A DNA stretch of 64,000 bases from DAINPP01 sp963667315 (GTDB lineage Bacteria; Thermotogota; Thermotogae; MWEM01): the NCBI GenBank assembly GCA_963667315.1, contig OY763325.1:2852001-2916000 (forward strand). Reading direction: 5' to 3'. Under the pieces are notes generated by a model. It ran no database searches. It had not been told where the DNA came from and worked only from the letters and a program-made list of their open reading frames with translations. The position numbers and the translations under genes were made by a program. Of this stretch, positions 15,550 through 24,951 are shown one piece after another (position 1 is the first letter of the stretch; each line of letters opens with the position of its first letter).

Positions 15550-15597
15550 GACTAAAAAGTAAGTCTCTTGAAGTTCCTGTGGAACTTCACAAGTCTC
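15548..15597. repeat. Paired-hairpin repeat, second copy
   Basis: GAGACT-N8-AGTCTC (15548-15567) followed by a perfect 9-bp stem TGAAGTTCC-TGT-GGAACTTCA (15569-15589) and another AGTCTC (15592-15597). The stems match those at 4106-4150 in the other order. It lies between the convergent ABC and rsmE genes and may also terminate transcription, although no strong T-run follows directly. Confidence 0.6.
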
Positions 15598-15615
15598 ACG
15601 GAAGTAGTTTTTTCG

Positions 15616-16305
15616 CTATCCCTTCAAAGAGATAAAGGAAATCGCTACAATGGCAGCCGTCTCAAGACGGAGAATCCTTTTACCCATGGAAACTTCCAGA
15701 AGGTTGTCTGAGTGTTCTCTGATTGTCTCCAGTTCCTTTTCTGTAAAGCCGCCTTCAGGCCCGATAAAAAGGTTTACAGCATCGGGAAAGTCACATTCAG
15801 AAATAGACGATTCCGTGTAGGGGTTCAACAGAACGGAGGTTGCTCCTGTGTATGCGATTTTTTCAAAAGAACTGAATACCTCAACAACCGGAAGAACCGT
15901 CCCCCCGCATTGTTTGAGTGCCTTTCGCAGTGTCTTGTTGACTTTGTCAAGGTTTACCTTCGGGAAATTTGAGCGTTCACACTTTACGAGATTGATGCGT
16001 TTAACACCGAGTTCGACAGCTTTTTCCAGAAGTATTGAGAGGCGATTCCATTTGGAAATACCGGCGGTTATTGAAATATTCCGGGTTAACTCGCGACGCA
16101 AATCTTCCCGCTTATCTGAAATATCTGCAAACGCTTCCCCTTTTTTGATTTTAGTCAGGATTCCCTCGTAAACAAAGCCTTTTCCGTCTGTGAACGGAAT
16201 CACATCACCCGGTGAATGCCGCATCACTCTCAGATGTCCTGTTTCATGTTCGTCAAAATACGCTTGGTTCCCTTTGATAGAAGTACAGAAATAATAAATA
16301 GACAT
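15616..16305 (-). CDS. rsmE: 16S rRNA (uracil-1498-N3)-methyltransferase
   Basis: A SPOUT-class methylase of the small ribosomal subunit. The 229-residue product shows an N-terminal PUA-like part (HLRVMRHSPGDVIPF) and the trefoil-knot SAM site (LFIGPEGGFTEKELE, MGKRILRLETAAIVAI). ATG 16305 is chosen because AAAGGTG lies 7 bases upstream; a GTG three codons earlier sits inside that site. It is a single gene, divergent from the DtxR-type regulator. Confidence 0.93.
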   Translation of the reverse strand: MSIYYFCTSIKGNQAYFDEHETGHLRVMRHSPGDVIPFTDGKGFVYEGILTKIKKGEAFADISDKREDLRRELTRNISITAGISKWNRLSILLEKAVELGVKRINLVKCERSNFPKVNLDKVNKTLRKALKQCGGTVLPVVEVFSSFEKIAYTGATSVLLNPYTESSISECDFPDAVNLFIGPEGGFTEKELETIREHSDNLLEVSMGKRILRLETAAIVAISFISLKG

Positions 16306-16315
16306 GTTAAACACC

Positions 16316-16360
16316 TTTACAAAAATATATTTTATGGTATACTATTTGTAGGAAGTCCTA
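16316..16360 (+). promoter_or_regulatory. Promoter and candidate operator of the DtxR-type regulator
   Basis: TTTACA (16316-16321), a 16-base spacer and TATACT (16338-16343) with an upstream TGG (extended -10). The predicted start near 16350 falls inside the interrupted palindrome TAGGA-AG-TCCTA (16349-16360). A palindrome over the start site of a metalloregulator gene is a reasonable autoregulatory operator (inference). Confidence 0.5.
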
Positions 16361-16421
16361 TTCTTTATAATTTAAAAATGGACTTATAATTTTGTTCAAT
16401 ATAACAACATGAGGTGAACTA

Positions 16422-17102
16422 ATGGAAAAACTTTCTGAAAGCCTTGAGAATTATCTCAGAATAATATATGAAGTGCAGTCGCAAAAGGACTTTGCGAGGG
16501 TCAAAGATATCACTTCAAGGCTAAACGTTAAAACGGCTTCAGTTGCAGATGCGCTGAAAAAACTGGGAGAACTTGGACTCGTTGAACACAAAAAATACGG
16601 ATACATCAAGCTCACACAGGCAGGCATACATACTGCATTGAAAGTATATCAGAAACATCAGTCAGTTTTACACTTTCTGACGGATGTTATGTTCATGAAA
16701 GGTGATGAGGATACAGATTCGATTGCCTGCGGACTTGAGCATCATCTTGATGGTGAACTTTTCAGGAAGATCGGAGAGCTTTCAGAGTTTTTTGCCGAAA
16801 ACCCGGATATACAGGAAAAATTCCGTGAATATCTGAACGAGGATAATGAGGTCAAAGGGAAGAAACTGATTGATGTTGAAGCACCCGGAGATGTCAAGAT
16901 CATAAAACTCGCCGGGACAAAGGTTCAGAGAAATAAATTGATCTCTTCGGGCATCCTTCCGGGAATGACGATAATGGTTGAAGAAAATGATAAAGCTGTT
17001 GAGATCCTCAAAATCAGGCTGCGTGGATTCACCACACCGATTTCAAGAGAAGAGGCCGGATACATCATTATCGAAGAGGTTGACACGGACATCACAGAAT
17101 AG
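16422..17102 (+). CDS. DtxR/MntR-family metal-dependent transcriptional regulator with FeoA-like domain
   Basis: A 226-residue regulator. Residues 1-65 form the winged helix (SESLENYLRIIYEVQ, VKTASVADALKKLGELGLVE). Residues about 70-145 are the metal-binding dimerisation domain, with the typical Cys/Glu/His set in IACGLEHHLDGELF. Residues about 150-222 are an SH3-like FeoA domain (GILPGMTIMVEEND). Family members repress iron or manganese uptake genes when loaded with metal. No transport gene adjoins it. GAGGTG lies 7 bases before the ATG. Confidence 0.92.
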   Translation: MEKLSESLENYLRIIYEVQSQKDFARVKDITSRLNVKTASVADALKKLGELGLVEHKKYGYIKLTQAGIHTALKVYQKHQSVLHFLTDVMFMKGDEDTDSIACGLEHHLDGELFRKIGELSEFFAENPDIQEKFREYLNEDNEVKGKKLIDVEAPGDVKIIKLAGTKVQRNKLISSGILPGMTIMVEENDKAVEILKIRLRGFTTPISREEAGYIIIEEVDTDITE

Positions 17103-17155
17103 TCATGTTTTTTGTTGTATAATACTCTCTGATTTTATTACTTTGGAGGTATGAG

Positions 17156-17452
17156 ATGTTTGTTATTGGAAATTTGTTAATGGGAATAGCGAATGTGCTG
17201 CACATCGTGTTATACGGATATATGTTTGTACTCATCATAAATTCGGTGCTGAGTTTTCTGCCACAGATGAGATACAGTCCTTTTAAGCAGGGAATTGAGA
17301 CTTTGTCCAATATCGTTCTGAATCCGTTGAGAAGAGTTATCAGACCCATTGGCGGTATAGATTTTTCACCGTATGTTGCCATTCTGGTTCTGATATTTGC
17401 GGATACGTTTCTCGTACAAACGATTGCGGATATAGGTTACAGGCTCAGATAA
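17156..17452 (+). CDS. YggT family membrane protein
   Basis: A 98-residue protein with two hydrophobic stretches (about 4-35 and 68-90) enclosing the YggT signature (NPLRRVIRPIGGIDFSPYVA). Family members are small membrane proteins found near cell-division and pyrroline reductase genes; the function is unsettled. GGAGGT lies 7 bases before the ATG. A TATAAT at 17119-17124 without a clear -35 may be a local promoter. nadK follows with a 2-base gap, so the two are co-transcribed. Confidence 0.88.
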   Translation: MFVIGNLLMGIANVLHIVLYGYMFVLIINSVLSFLPQMRYSPFKQGIETLSNIVLNPLRRVIRPIGGIDFSPYVAILVLIFADTFLVQTIADIGYRLR

Positions 17453-17454
17453 AG

Positions 17455-18315
17455 ATGATAACTTCAATCGCTTTACTGTACAATCCGCATAAGGATGGTA
17501 TAAAGACAAAAGTGTTTGATCTTAAGGATGCATTTATAAAGTCTGGTATAGCGGTCAGTTTTACCTTATCCACCGAAACGGATTATGCCTCATACGAACA
17601 GAAACTTCAAGAGCAGGAGATCGTCGGTTCAGGTCAAACGATGAAACCGGATATGATAGTGGTACTCGGAGGGGATGGCAGTGTTTTGCGTTCCCTCCCT
17701 ATTGCTGTTGATAAAGGGATTCCGGTTGCCGGGATTAATTTTGGCAAATTTGGGTTTATGACCCGTTATGAATATGAGACGGTTCTTGAAAATCCGAAGG
17801 TTATCCGGGAGTCAAAGATATCCGAACGAGCTCTTTTGAAGATTATTTCTGACGGGGAGAATGGTGAAAACAGAGAATGTCTCGCTTTGAACGATGTCGT
17901 TATGCAAAGGATCAATCTGAACCTCGTTGAGATGTATGAAATCGGTGTGAACGGCTCGTATTTTGAACCAAAGGCAGCTGACGGCGTAGTGATATCCACA
18001 CCTACCGGATCAACCGCTTATTCCCTTTCACTGGGCGGACCCATCATCTTTCCCGAATGCTCAACGATGCAGCTCAACCTGATTGCACCGCATACGATTG
18101 CCAACAGACCGGTTATCTTTAATTCCAGTGAAACGATCACGATCAATCTGACAAATAAAGATATCATGCGGGTATCCGTTGACGGGTTACCGCTTGAGGA
18201 AACCAAGAAAGTTACCGTATGTCTGTCGGACAGAAAGTTCAAATTATCCTATCCGAAAGGCGATGAATTGCTAAAACTGATAGAAACCAAACTGTTCTGG
18301 GGACGGAGGGGTTAA
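17455..18315 (+). CDS. nadK: NAD kinase
   Basis: Makes NADP+ from NAD+ and ATP or polyphosphate. The 286-residue product has the GGDG motif (IVVLGGDGSVLRSLP), the NFGKFGFM block (NxGxxGF in the family), the catalytic-site NDVV motif and TPTGSTAYSLSLGGPI with PHTIANRPV. It lies between yggT and recN with almost no gaps, and recN begins directly after its stop. Confidence 0.95.
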   Translation: MITSIALLYNPHKDGIKTKVFDLKDAFIKSGIAVSFTLSTETDYASYEQKLQEQEIVGSGQTMKPDMIVVLGGDGSVLRSLPIAVDKGIPVAGINFGKFGFMTRYEYETVLENPKVIRESKISERALLKIISDGENGENRECLALNDVVMQRINLNLVEMYEIGVNGSYFEPKAADGVVISTPTGSTAYSLSLGGPIIFPECSTMQLNLIAPHTIANRPVIFNSSETITINLTNKDIMRVSVDGLPLEETKKVTVCLSDRKFKLSYPKGDELLKLIETKLFWGRRG

Positions 18316-19974
18316 ATGCTCAGAGAAGTTCATGCAAGAAATTTTTTGCTCTTTAAAGATGTCTCGATAGATTTTCACGAGGGCTATAACGTGATCACCG
18401 GTGAAACCGGTGCGGGAAAGTCCATGTTTATCAAATTACTGAGGAGCCTTTTTGGCGATTTCAAAGCAAAAGAGATGATCGGACCTTTTGAGGACGGGTT
18501 CTGGATAGAGGCCCTTTTTGACAATAATGAAGAAATCATAGAAAAATTAAAAGAATCGGATGTTCCCGTCGAGGAACATCTTTTGATCAAGATAGCCGGA
18601 ACATCGGAAAGACTGACGGCGAGAATCAACGGCTCAGTGGTTTCTTCAAGGATTTTGAAGGAATTCCTGCCCAGCACGTTTGAAATTCATTCACAAAACG
18701 CCTTTCAGAATCTTCGATCAACCGCTTTTCAGGTGGAACTGATCGACAGGTATACCAAACAATATCTTCTCGAATTGAAAGAAGCCTATACCAAAGAATT
18801 AGAGGAATACAGAAAGTTAAAACGTTTACAGAAAGAACTTCCCGGAAATTCTTCTGAGATGATCAGAACCCTTGATTTCCTCAATTTTCAGATACAGGAG
18901 ATAGAGGCTGCCGCATTGCGTGAGGGGGAGGATGAAATCGTATCAAATGAATTGAAGGCCCTCAGCAATTTTGAGTTCATCAAAAAGAGATTATCCCAGG
19001 TGCTTTCCATGCTGGAGGATATCCCGGGTATGCCGAATGTTCTTGATCAGATAGGGGATATCTGTAAAAAACTCGAAGACTTGACCGATGTTGAGGAAGA
19101 GGCATCTCAATGGCTTGAAAATGCCACATCTGCCCAGGAATCCCTCAGTGATCTTTCCAGAGGCCTGTATTATCATCTGGATAATTTTGAGTTTGATGAA
19201 GAGCGGATGGCGGAACTTGAAGAGCGAATGAGAGAGATCGAACTCCTCAAGCGTAAATACGGTCCCGACCTGAACGATGTACTTATCAGTCTTGAAAAAT
19301 TCAGGAAGGAGAAGATCCTGATAGAGAGCAAGATGTCTCGAGCCGAGACGATAGATGCGGATATCGAAAGAGCCGTTGCACATCTTACCGAACTCGACCA
19401 CAAGATGTTTGAGATCAGAGAACAGGCTGCTGTGGTCATCGAAGAGGGTGTGATGAAAGAACTTGAGGATTTGAAAATGGATAAGGTCAGGTTTTCACAT
19501 CAGCAATGGGTCGAAAGGGATTTTCAGCCAAACGGGAGAACCTTTCTTGAATTCACGGCATCAACCAATCCCGGATCGGAATTTCTTCCCATCGCAAAGA
19601 TCGCATCGGGTGGCGAAATGTCAAGAATCTTCCTGGCAATGGAGATGGTCATTCAGCGTGTTATGGATGTCCCCAGTGTCGTCTTTGATGAGATCGATGC
19701 CGGTGTCGGTGCCAGACTGGGTGACTTGATCGGTAGAAAGATCGGTGAGCTCTCACAGAATGGGGTTCAAACATTTGTTATTACCCATCTGCCACAGGTG
19801 GCAGCCTTTGCACAACGGCATTTTAAAGTCGGTAAGGCTCAATCCGGAAAAGAAACGGTCTCAACCATTACACAATTGAAAGACAGGATGCGGAAGATAG
19901 AATTGAATGAGATGTATGGGGAGACCCTGAACACGATCGGTTCACAGTTAAAGCTGAACGGCGGCGATCAATGA
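18316..19974 (+). CDS. recN: DNA repair protein RecN (SMC-like ATPase)
   Basis: Double-strand-break repair ATPase. The 552-residue product has Walker A GETGAGKSMFIKLLR near residue 31, a long coiled-coil middle (about 150-375), the signature ASGGEMSRIFLAMEM and Walker B VVFDEIDAGVGARLG, followed by QTFVITHLPQVAAFA. The length is normal for the family. The start abuts the nadK stop, and the stop overlaps the hydrolase start (ATGA). Confidence 0.95.
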   Translation: MLREVHARNFLLFKDVSIDFHEGYNVITGETGAGKSMFIKLLRSLFGDFKAKEMIGPFEDGFWIEALFDNNEEIIEKLKESDVPVEEHLLIKIAGTSERLTARINGSVVSSRILKEFLPSTFEIHSQNAFQNLRSTAFQVELIDRYTKQYLLELKEAYTKELEEYRKLKRLQKELPGNSSEMIRTLDFLNFQIQEIEAAALREGEDEIVSNELKALSNFEFIKKRLSQVLSMLEDIPGMPNVLDQIGDICKKLEDLTDVEEEASQWLENATSAQESLSDLSRGLYYHLDNFEFDEERMAELEERMREIELLKRKYGPDLNDVLISLEKFRKEKILIESKMSRAETIDADIERAVAHLTELDHKMFEIREQAAVVIEEGVMKELEDLKMDKVRFSHQQWVERDFQPNGRTFLEFTASTNPGSEFLPIAKIASGGEMSRIFLAMEMVIQRVMDVPSVVFDEIDAGVGARLGDLIGRKIGELSQNGVQTFVITHLPQVAAFAQRHFKVGKAQSGKETVSTITQLKDRMRKIELNEMYGETLNTIGSQLKLNGGDQ

Positions 19975-20921
19975 GTTTTCTTCGGGCTGATCATTATCAG
20001 AAATCGGAATTTATCCATACGGTGACGCAATGTGACGGGTATAAGGAATATGAATTCAAACCGGATTATGCTGGATTTGTGGACCCCGTTGAAGAGAACA
20101 ATCTGTCATATGTCCGATTGTTTGAACCGGAAGATGGTGAGGTCAAGGGAGATCTCATTCTGATACACGGAATCGGTGAGGGTAATATCCCCTATATTCA
20201 ATGGTTTGCTTCTGAATTTGCAAGAAACGGTATTCGAACATGGTTTCAGTTGCTGCCTTATCATTATAAGCAGAAGAAACAATGGATGAACGGTGGACAG
20301 CCTTTTCTGTCGGCTGATCCCGATTATTGTGTGAAGCGCTTTCATATGGGCATTCGCGATTCGAGAAAGATCCTGGATTTTGCAGAGGAACAGCCCGGTT
20401 ATGCTTCGAACAAGGTATATATCTTTGGGTTGTCATTTGGCGGGATGATTGCCGCGATGGCGATGGGGATCGACAAACGGATCAAAAAGGGAACCCTTGT
20501 TATTACAGGCGGGAACTGGCGATGGATCAATTTTTATTCCTCATACGCCGAGGCAGTGAGAAAAGATCTTGATGAAAACGGCAATGCCTACGGCTGTCTC
20601 AACGAAGCGGAGTGCATCAAACGTTTCAGAGGCAACCCCGTTGAATGGATCAGGGAAAATATCCACTCGGTAGACGATATCTTTGACAAGAGTCCCATCC
20701 CCTGCTATCATTACGATCCCATTTCCTATGCCCCGCTGATTGATCAGCCGGTATTGTTCGTAAAAGCAGCCTTTGATCAGATCATGCCGAAAAATGCAAC
20801 AGAAGAGCTGGAATCCCTGCTGAAAAATAAAACGGTTAAGATCATCCCCACCGGGCATAAATCCTCAATTATCATGAGAAGGCAGATCGTCAGATGGTGC
20901 CTGAATCTTTTTTTAAAATAA
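19971..20921 (+). CDS. Alpha/beta hydrolase family protein
   Basis: A 316-residue cytoplasmic hydrolase-like protein. The oxyanion strand is LILIHGIGEGNIPYI, and the nucleophile elbow is FGLSFGGMIAA with Ser as the likely nucleophile. A late Asp in AAFDQIMP and the His in PTGHKSS complete a plausible triad. Substrate unknown. It is coupled to recN by a 4-base overlap, the last gene of the regulator-yggT-nadK-recN run. Confidence 0.8.
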   Translation: MSFLRADHYQKSEFIHTVTQCDGYKEYEFKPDYAGFVDPVEENNLSYVRLFEPEDGEVKGDLILIHGIGEGNIPYIQWFASEFARNGIRTWFQLLPYHYKQKKQWMNGGQPFLSADPDYCVKRFHMGIRDSRKILDFAEEQPGYASNKVYIFGLSFGGMIAAMAMGIDKRIKKGTLVITGGNWRWINFYSSYAEAVRKDLDENGNAYGCLNEAECIKRFRGNPVEWIRENIHSVDDIFDKSPIPCYHYDPISYAPLIDQPVLFVKAAFDQIMPKNATEELESLLKNKTVKIIPTGHKSSIIMRRQIVRWCLNLFLK

Positions 20922-21020
20922 ATAGTCAATCAGAATCAAACTTTATCCGTCTAATAAAATAAGTGCAAATATTAAATCCATTTCAATTATTCTTATATTT
21001 GTAAATAAAGGGGTGATTTC

Positions 21021-22736
21021 ATGTTGAAGTTCAAGACCCTGGGTATGAAGATCATTGTATTCAGTTTTAGCATACTGATTATTACGGGTGTAATTTTTAT
21101 GATTTTGTATTATTACAACACAAATTCTGCGTTGATGAACGAAAAAGAAGCACAGACGAAAGCGTTAATTGACAGTGTAACAGGTGTTTTCGAGAATCTG
21201 AATCATCAGGTTGAAAACGGAGATCTGACCCTTCAGGAGGCCCAGGAACAGGCAAAGGGATACATCGGCATGATCCGTTATGATGGGGATAATTATTTCT
21301 TTGTATTGGATCAGGCTGTTCATATGATTTTTCACCCCATAAATCTCGCTCTTAACGGAACCGACTTGAGTAACAATAAAGATCCGAACGGGGTTTATCT
21401 GTTTGTTGAAATGGAAAAGGTTGCGAGTCGAGATGGTGCAGGTGTTGTTGATTATTACTGGGAAAAGCCGGGTTCTTCACAACCCGAGCCGAAGGTATCC
21501 TATGTGAAGTTGTTTAAACCATGGGGATGGATTCTGGGAACGGGTATCTATGTTGATGATGTCAATGCTACGCTGATCAGTACCAGTATGATCATGATCC
21601 TTGCTGTGGTGATCATCGTCATCTCGGCTATCTTGATCGCCTTGATTTTCGGTAAGTCAATTTCCAAAAGGGTCAAGGATTTGAAAGATAAGGTTGCCAA
21701 GTTTGCTGAAAAAGATTTAAACGTTCAGTTCAGAGAAACCGGTCATGATGAGATAACGGATATGGCGTTTGCCTTGAATGATATGGCGAAGTCACTTGAG
21801 GACAGTATGAAAGAGATCAAGACGATGAGTGATAATATGCAGCAATCCTCCGGCTCACTCGCTGCAGTTGTCGAGGAGCAGGTGGCTTCAACGGAAGAGA
21901 TATCGGCGGATATTTCGGATATTACGTCCAATTTTCACGATCTATCGTCGTCAATAGAGGAAGTGAACGCCGGTGTCGAGGAAATCTCTTCCGGTTCACA
22001 GAATCTTGCCAATGTCACGAGGGATTTGACCGAAAACGCATCGGGGACGACATCGCATGCCCATGAAGGGCAGAGCCGTTTATCCCAGGTGGGATCGCTG
22101 ATGGAAAATACGTCTCAGCAAACGGCTGAGACAGCCGAGATGGTCAGTGAATTGGTGAGACAGGCCGAAGATGTCAAGAGCATCATCGAAACGATTTCAT
22201 CAATAGCGGAACAGACTAATCTTCTGGCTCTGAATGCGGCGATAGAAGCGGCAAGAGCCGGTGAAGCCGGAAAGGGGTTTGCCGTTGTTGCCGATGAGAT
22301 CAGAAAACTCGCTGAGGAATCGAAGCGTTCTGCATCAAATATCAGCAATATTCTGCAGAAGATTAATGATAATGCACAGCTGACAAAACAATCCACCGAT
22401 AATACCAAACAGTCGATAGATGATGTGAACATGGCTTTGAAATCCGCATTGGAACAGTTTGAGAGTATTATCAGCCAGGTTGATAAGATCAATGAAAACG
22501 TGCAAAATCTTGCAACGACTGTCGAACAGCAAAGTGCCGCTTCGGAAGAGATTGCCTCGAGTATGGATACATCGTCGAGAAGTGTTCTGGAAGCATCCAA
22601 ACAGCTTGAGCAGATAAACGATGCAACGAGAGAGGCGGCAAAAGGAGCGGAAGAGAATGGCAGGACTGCCGAAGATTTGAGTGCTATTGCCGCCAAATTA
22701 CACGCTTTTGTTTCGCAGTTCAAATTTGAAGAATAA
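21021..22736 (+). CDS. Methyl-accepting chemotaxis protein with single Cache domain
   Basis: A 571-residue receptor. TM1 spans about residues 10-30. An extracytoplasmic single Cache (sCache_2-like) sensor occupies about 31-190 (GYIGMIRYDGDNYFFVLD, FKPWGWILGTGIYVDDV). TM2 is about 192-214, a HAMP domain follows to about 268, and then comes a long signalling coiled coil. The conserved tip is EQTNLLALNAAIEAARAGEA near residue 396. The C-terminus lacks a CheR-binding pentapeptide. Cache receptors of this kind often bind small organic acids; the ligand here is unknown. GGGGTGAT lies before the ATG. The hairpin at 22768-22806 terminates it. Confidence 0.93.
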   Translation: MLKFKTLGMKIIVFSFSILIITGVIFMILYYYNTNSALMNEKEAQTKALIDSVTGVFENLNHQVENGDLTLQEAQEQAKGYIGMIRYDGDNYFFVLDQAVHMIFHPINLALNGTDLSNNKDPNGVYLFVEMEKVASRDGAGVVDYYWEKPGSSQPEPKVSYVKLFKPWGWILGTGIYVDDVNATLISTSMIMILAVVIIVISAILIALIFGKSISKRVKDLKDKVAKFAEKDLNVQFRETGHDEITDMAFALNDMAKSLEDSMKEIKTMSDNMQQSSGSLAAVVEEQVASTEEISADISDITSNFHDLSSSIEEVNAGVEEISSGSQNLANVTRDLTENASGTTSHAHEGQSRLSQVGSLMENTSQQTAETAEMVSELVRQAEDVKSIIETISSIAEQTNLLALNAAIEAARAGEAGKGFAVVADEIRKLAEESKRSASNISNILQKINDNAQLTKQSTDNTKQSIDDVNMALKSALEQFESIISQVDKINENVQNLATTVEQQSAASEEIASSMDTSSRSVLEASKQLEQINDATREAAKGAEENGRTAEDLSAIAAKLHAFVSQFKFEE

Positions 22737-22762
22737 TTGAAGGGAAGTTTTTAACCTATAGT

Positions 22763-22806
22763 GTTATAATACCTGTGGAATTCAATGAATTTCACAGGTA
22801 TTTTTT
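22763..22806 (+). terminator. Chemoreceptor terminator overlapping an extended -10 promoter for mutA
   Basis: The stem TACCTGTGgAATT/AATTtCACAGGTA (22770-22782 with 22788-22800) and six T form a strong terminator. TGT-TATAAT (22762-22770) abuts its left arm and is an extended -10 box with no -35. A transcript from it would begin near 22777, after most of the left arm, so it would escape the hairpin. Confidence 0.7.
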
Positions 22807-22839
22807 AACAAAAAACTATTTAAGCGGGGTAGATTAAAG

Positions 22840-24951
22840 ATGATCGAAAGAGAAGGACGTGAAAAACTCTTTGAAGAATTTTCACCTTCGACTTACGAGG
22901 AATGGAAAGTTGCAGCTGAGAAACTTCTGAAAGGTGTACCTTTTGAGAAAAAGATGTACACAAAGACACCCGAGGGAATCACTCTTGAACCGATTTACAA
23001 TTTAAATGAAGAAGACTTGATGACAAAACAGGAGAATTTTCCGGGATTTGAAAAATTCAGACGTGACACACAGACGGAAGGGTATCTAAACACAGCCTGG
23101 CGGATCATGCAGGAGGAAAGGGAGCCTTTACCGGAAAAATGGAATGCTAATATTCTAAAAAGTATCGGTATCGGGGTAGATGGCATAAACGTTGTTTTAA
23201 GTTCTGATACGCTTGATGGGACGCTTCCGAGGAGTGAGGATGAAGTAAGTTTGGATGGGCTCAACCTGTCTTGTTATAAAGGGTTTATAAAGGCTTTTGA
23301 AGGTGTGGAGCTGGACAAATATCCGTTGCATGTTCATTGTGGTGCGAGTTCTGAGATCTTCCTCTCAATGCTGAACGCATTCTGTAAGGAAACAAGTTTT
23401 GGAATGCATTCGATTTCAGGTACCGTTGGCGCCGATCCGGTTGGCAGACTTGCCGAAAAAGGGAATTTGAATCTCTCCATGGCGGAAGCGCTGGATTCCA
23501 TGGCAAAGGGATTGAAATGGGTTAACAGCAAGGCGCCCCATCTGAATACCATTTTGATTCAGACGCATCAGTATCACAACGCAGGAGCCTCTGCTGTCGA
23601 GGAACTTGCCTATGCATTTTCCACAGCGGTTTTCTATATCAGCGAGATGCTTGACAGAGGGTTGGAAATTGATGAAATAGCACCGAGAATGACTTTTTCT
23701 TTTTCAATCAGCTCAAAATTCTTTATGGAGGTTGCCAAGATCAGGGCCGCCAGAGTTTTGTGGGCAAATGTTGTCGCCGCATTCGGCGGATCGCATGACG
23801 CTCAGAAGATCAGGATTCATGCCAGAACTTCTGCGAGAACACAAACCGTATACGATCCGTATGTCAATATGCTCAGAGACACGTCACAGGCATTTTCTGC
23901 GGTGATGGGCGGAGTAGATTCGCTTCATGTCTCTCCCTTTGATGAAAGAGAACGTATTCCGAATGACTTCTCAAAGAGGATTGCGAAGAATGTTCAGCTT
24001 ATCCTGAAAAAGGAATGTCATTTTACCATGCCGATAGACCCGGTTGGGGGGACATGGTACATAGAGGATATAACGGAAAAACTTTGCTTGAAGGTATGGG
24101 ATAAATTCCAGGAGATAGAGAAATCCGGAGATTTTCTCGAATATTTAAGAAACGGAAATGTCCATGAAGATCTTGAACAGGTGAAGGCTTTCAGAAAAAG
24201 GGAATATGCGATCAGAAAATCTGTGATCGTTGGAAACAACATGTATCCCAATCTTGAAGAAACTCCCCTGGAAATTGAAGTGGAAAAGGAATTTGAATTA
24301 AGGCGGACCATATACGATCAACTATCGAATAAAAAAGCCGAATCCATCGGCGGTATAGGGACCGGTAAAACCATCGAATCCATCTCGGAAATAGTGATGG
24401 CCGGTGCAACAACGGAACTTGTCAGACGATATCTGTTTAGCGGAAGCGAAGCAGTAAGACCGGTTGATCAGTACTTTGATTCTGAGGATTTTGAAGAACT
24501 CAGATGCAAAGCTTATGATATGAAAGAAACGACCGGGAAGGCACCGGAAATCTTCTGTGCGAATTTTGACAAACTTGCCGTACACAAACCGAGAACCGAT
24601 TTCACAAGAGGTTTCTTTGAAGTCGGCGGTTTCAACGTACTCAGCGACAGGCGTTTTGATGTTTCAGAAGAGGGCATCAACAACGCAGTTCAGGCAGCAC
24701 TTGACAGCGGGACGAATATCGTCGTTATCTGTTCTTCTGATAAGGTTTATCCGGAAGTTGTTGTTCCTTTCATCACGGCAATCAAGGGAAAGCAGCCGAA
24801 AATAAAGGTAATCCTCGCCGGAAAACCTGCAAAAGATCTTGAACAGGGTTACAAAGAAGCAGGACTTGACGATTATATCTTTGTTAAATCCAATATCTAC
24901 GAGATGCTTAAGAACGCTCAGAATTGGGCAACAGAAGAGGGGGCGGAATAA
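22840..24951 (+). CDS. mutA: Methylmalonyl-CoA mutase, small (non-catalytic) subunit
   Basis: Partner of the B12-dependent isomerase interconverting succinyl-CoA and methylmalonyl-CoA. The 703-residue protein has the barrel domain (FSFSISSKFFMEVAKIRAAR; PYVNMLRDTSQAFSA; DPVGGTWYIEDIT) and a C-terminal Rossmann-like domain. That domain lacks the cobalamin-ligating DxHxxG motif: the corresponding stretch reads FFEVGGFNVLSDRRF. This is the usual state of the small subunit. It overlaps mutB by one base (TAATG). Confidence 0.92.
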   Translation: MIEREGREKLFEEFSPSTYEEWKVAAEKLLKGVPFEKKMYTKTPEGITLEPIYNLNEEDLMTKQENFPGFEKFRRDTQTEGYLNTAWRIMQEEREPLPEKWNANILKSIGIGVDGINVVLSSDTLDGTLPRSEDEVSLDGLNLSCYKGFIKAFEGVELDKYPLHVHCGASSEIFLSMLNAFCKETSFGMHSISGTVGADPVGRLAEKGNLNLSMAEALDSMAKGLKWVNSKAPHLNTILIQTHQYHNAGASAVEELAYAFSTAVFYISEMLDRGLEIDEIAPRMTFSFSISSKFFMEVAKIRAARVLWANVVAAFGGSHDAQKIRIHARTSARTQTVYDPYVNMLRDTSQAFSAVMGGVDSLHVSPFDERERIPNDFSKRIAKNVQLILKKECHFTMPIDPVGGTWYIEDITEKLCLKVWDKFQEIEKSGDFLEYLRNGNVHEDLEQVKAFRKREYAIRKSVIVGNNMYPNLEETPLEIEVEKEFELRRTIYDQLSNKKAESIGGIGTGKTIESISEIVMAGATTELVRRYLFSGSEAVRPVDQYFDSEDFEELRCKAYDMKETTGKAPEIFCANFDKLAVHKPRTDFTRGFFEVGGFNVLSDRRFDVSEEGINNAVQAALDSGTNIVVICSSDKVYPEVVVPFITAIKGKQPKIKVILAGKPAKDLEQGYKEAGLDDYIFVKSNIYEMLKNAQNWATEEGAE

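Noticed and set aside
22115..22723. 202-codon minus-strand frame opposite the chemoreceptor
   Set aside because: Low-complexity antisense of the receptor coiled coil.
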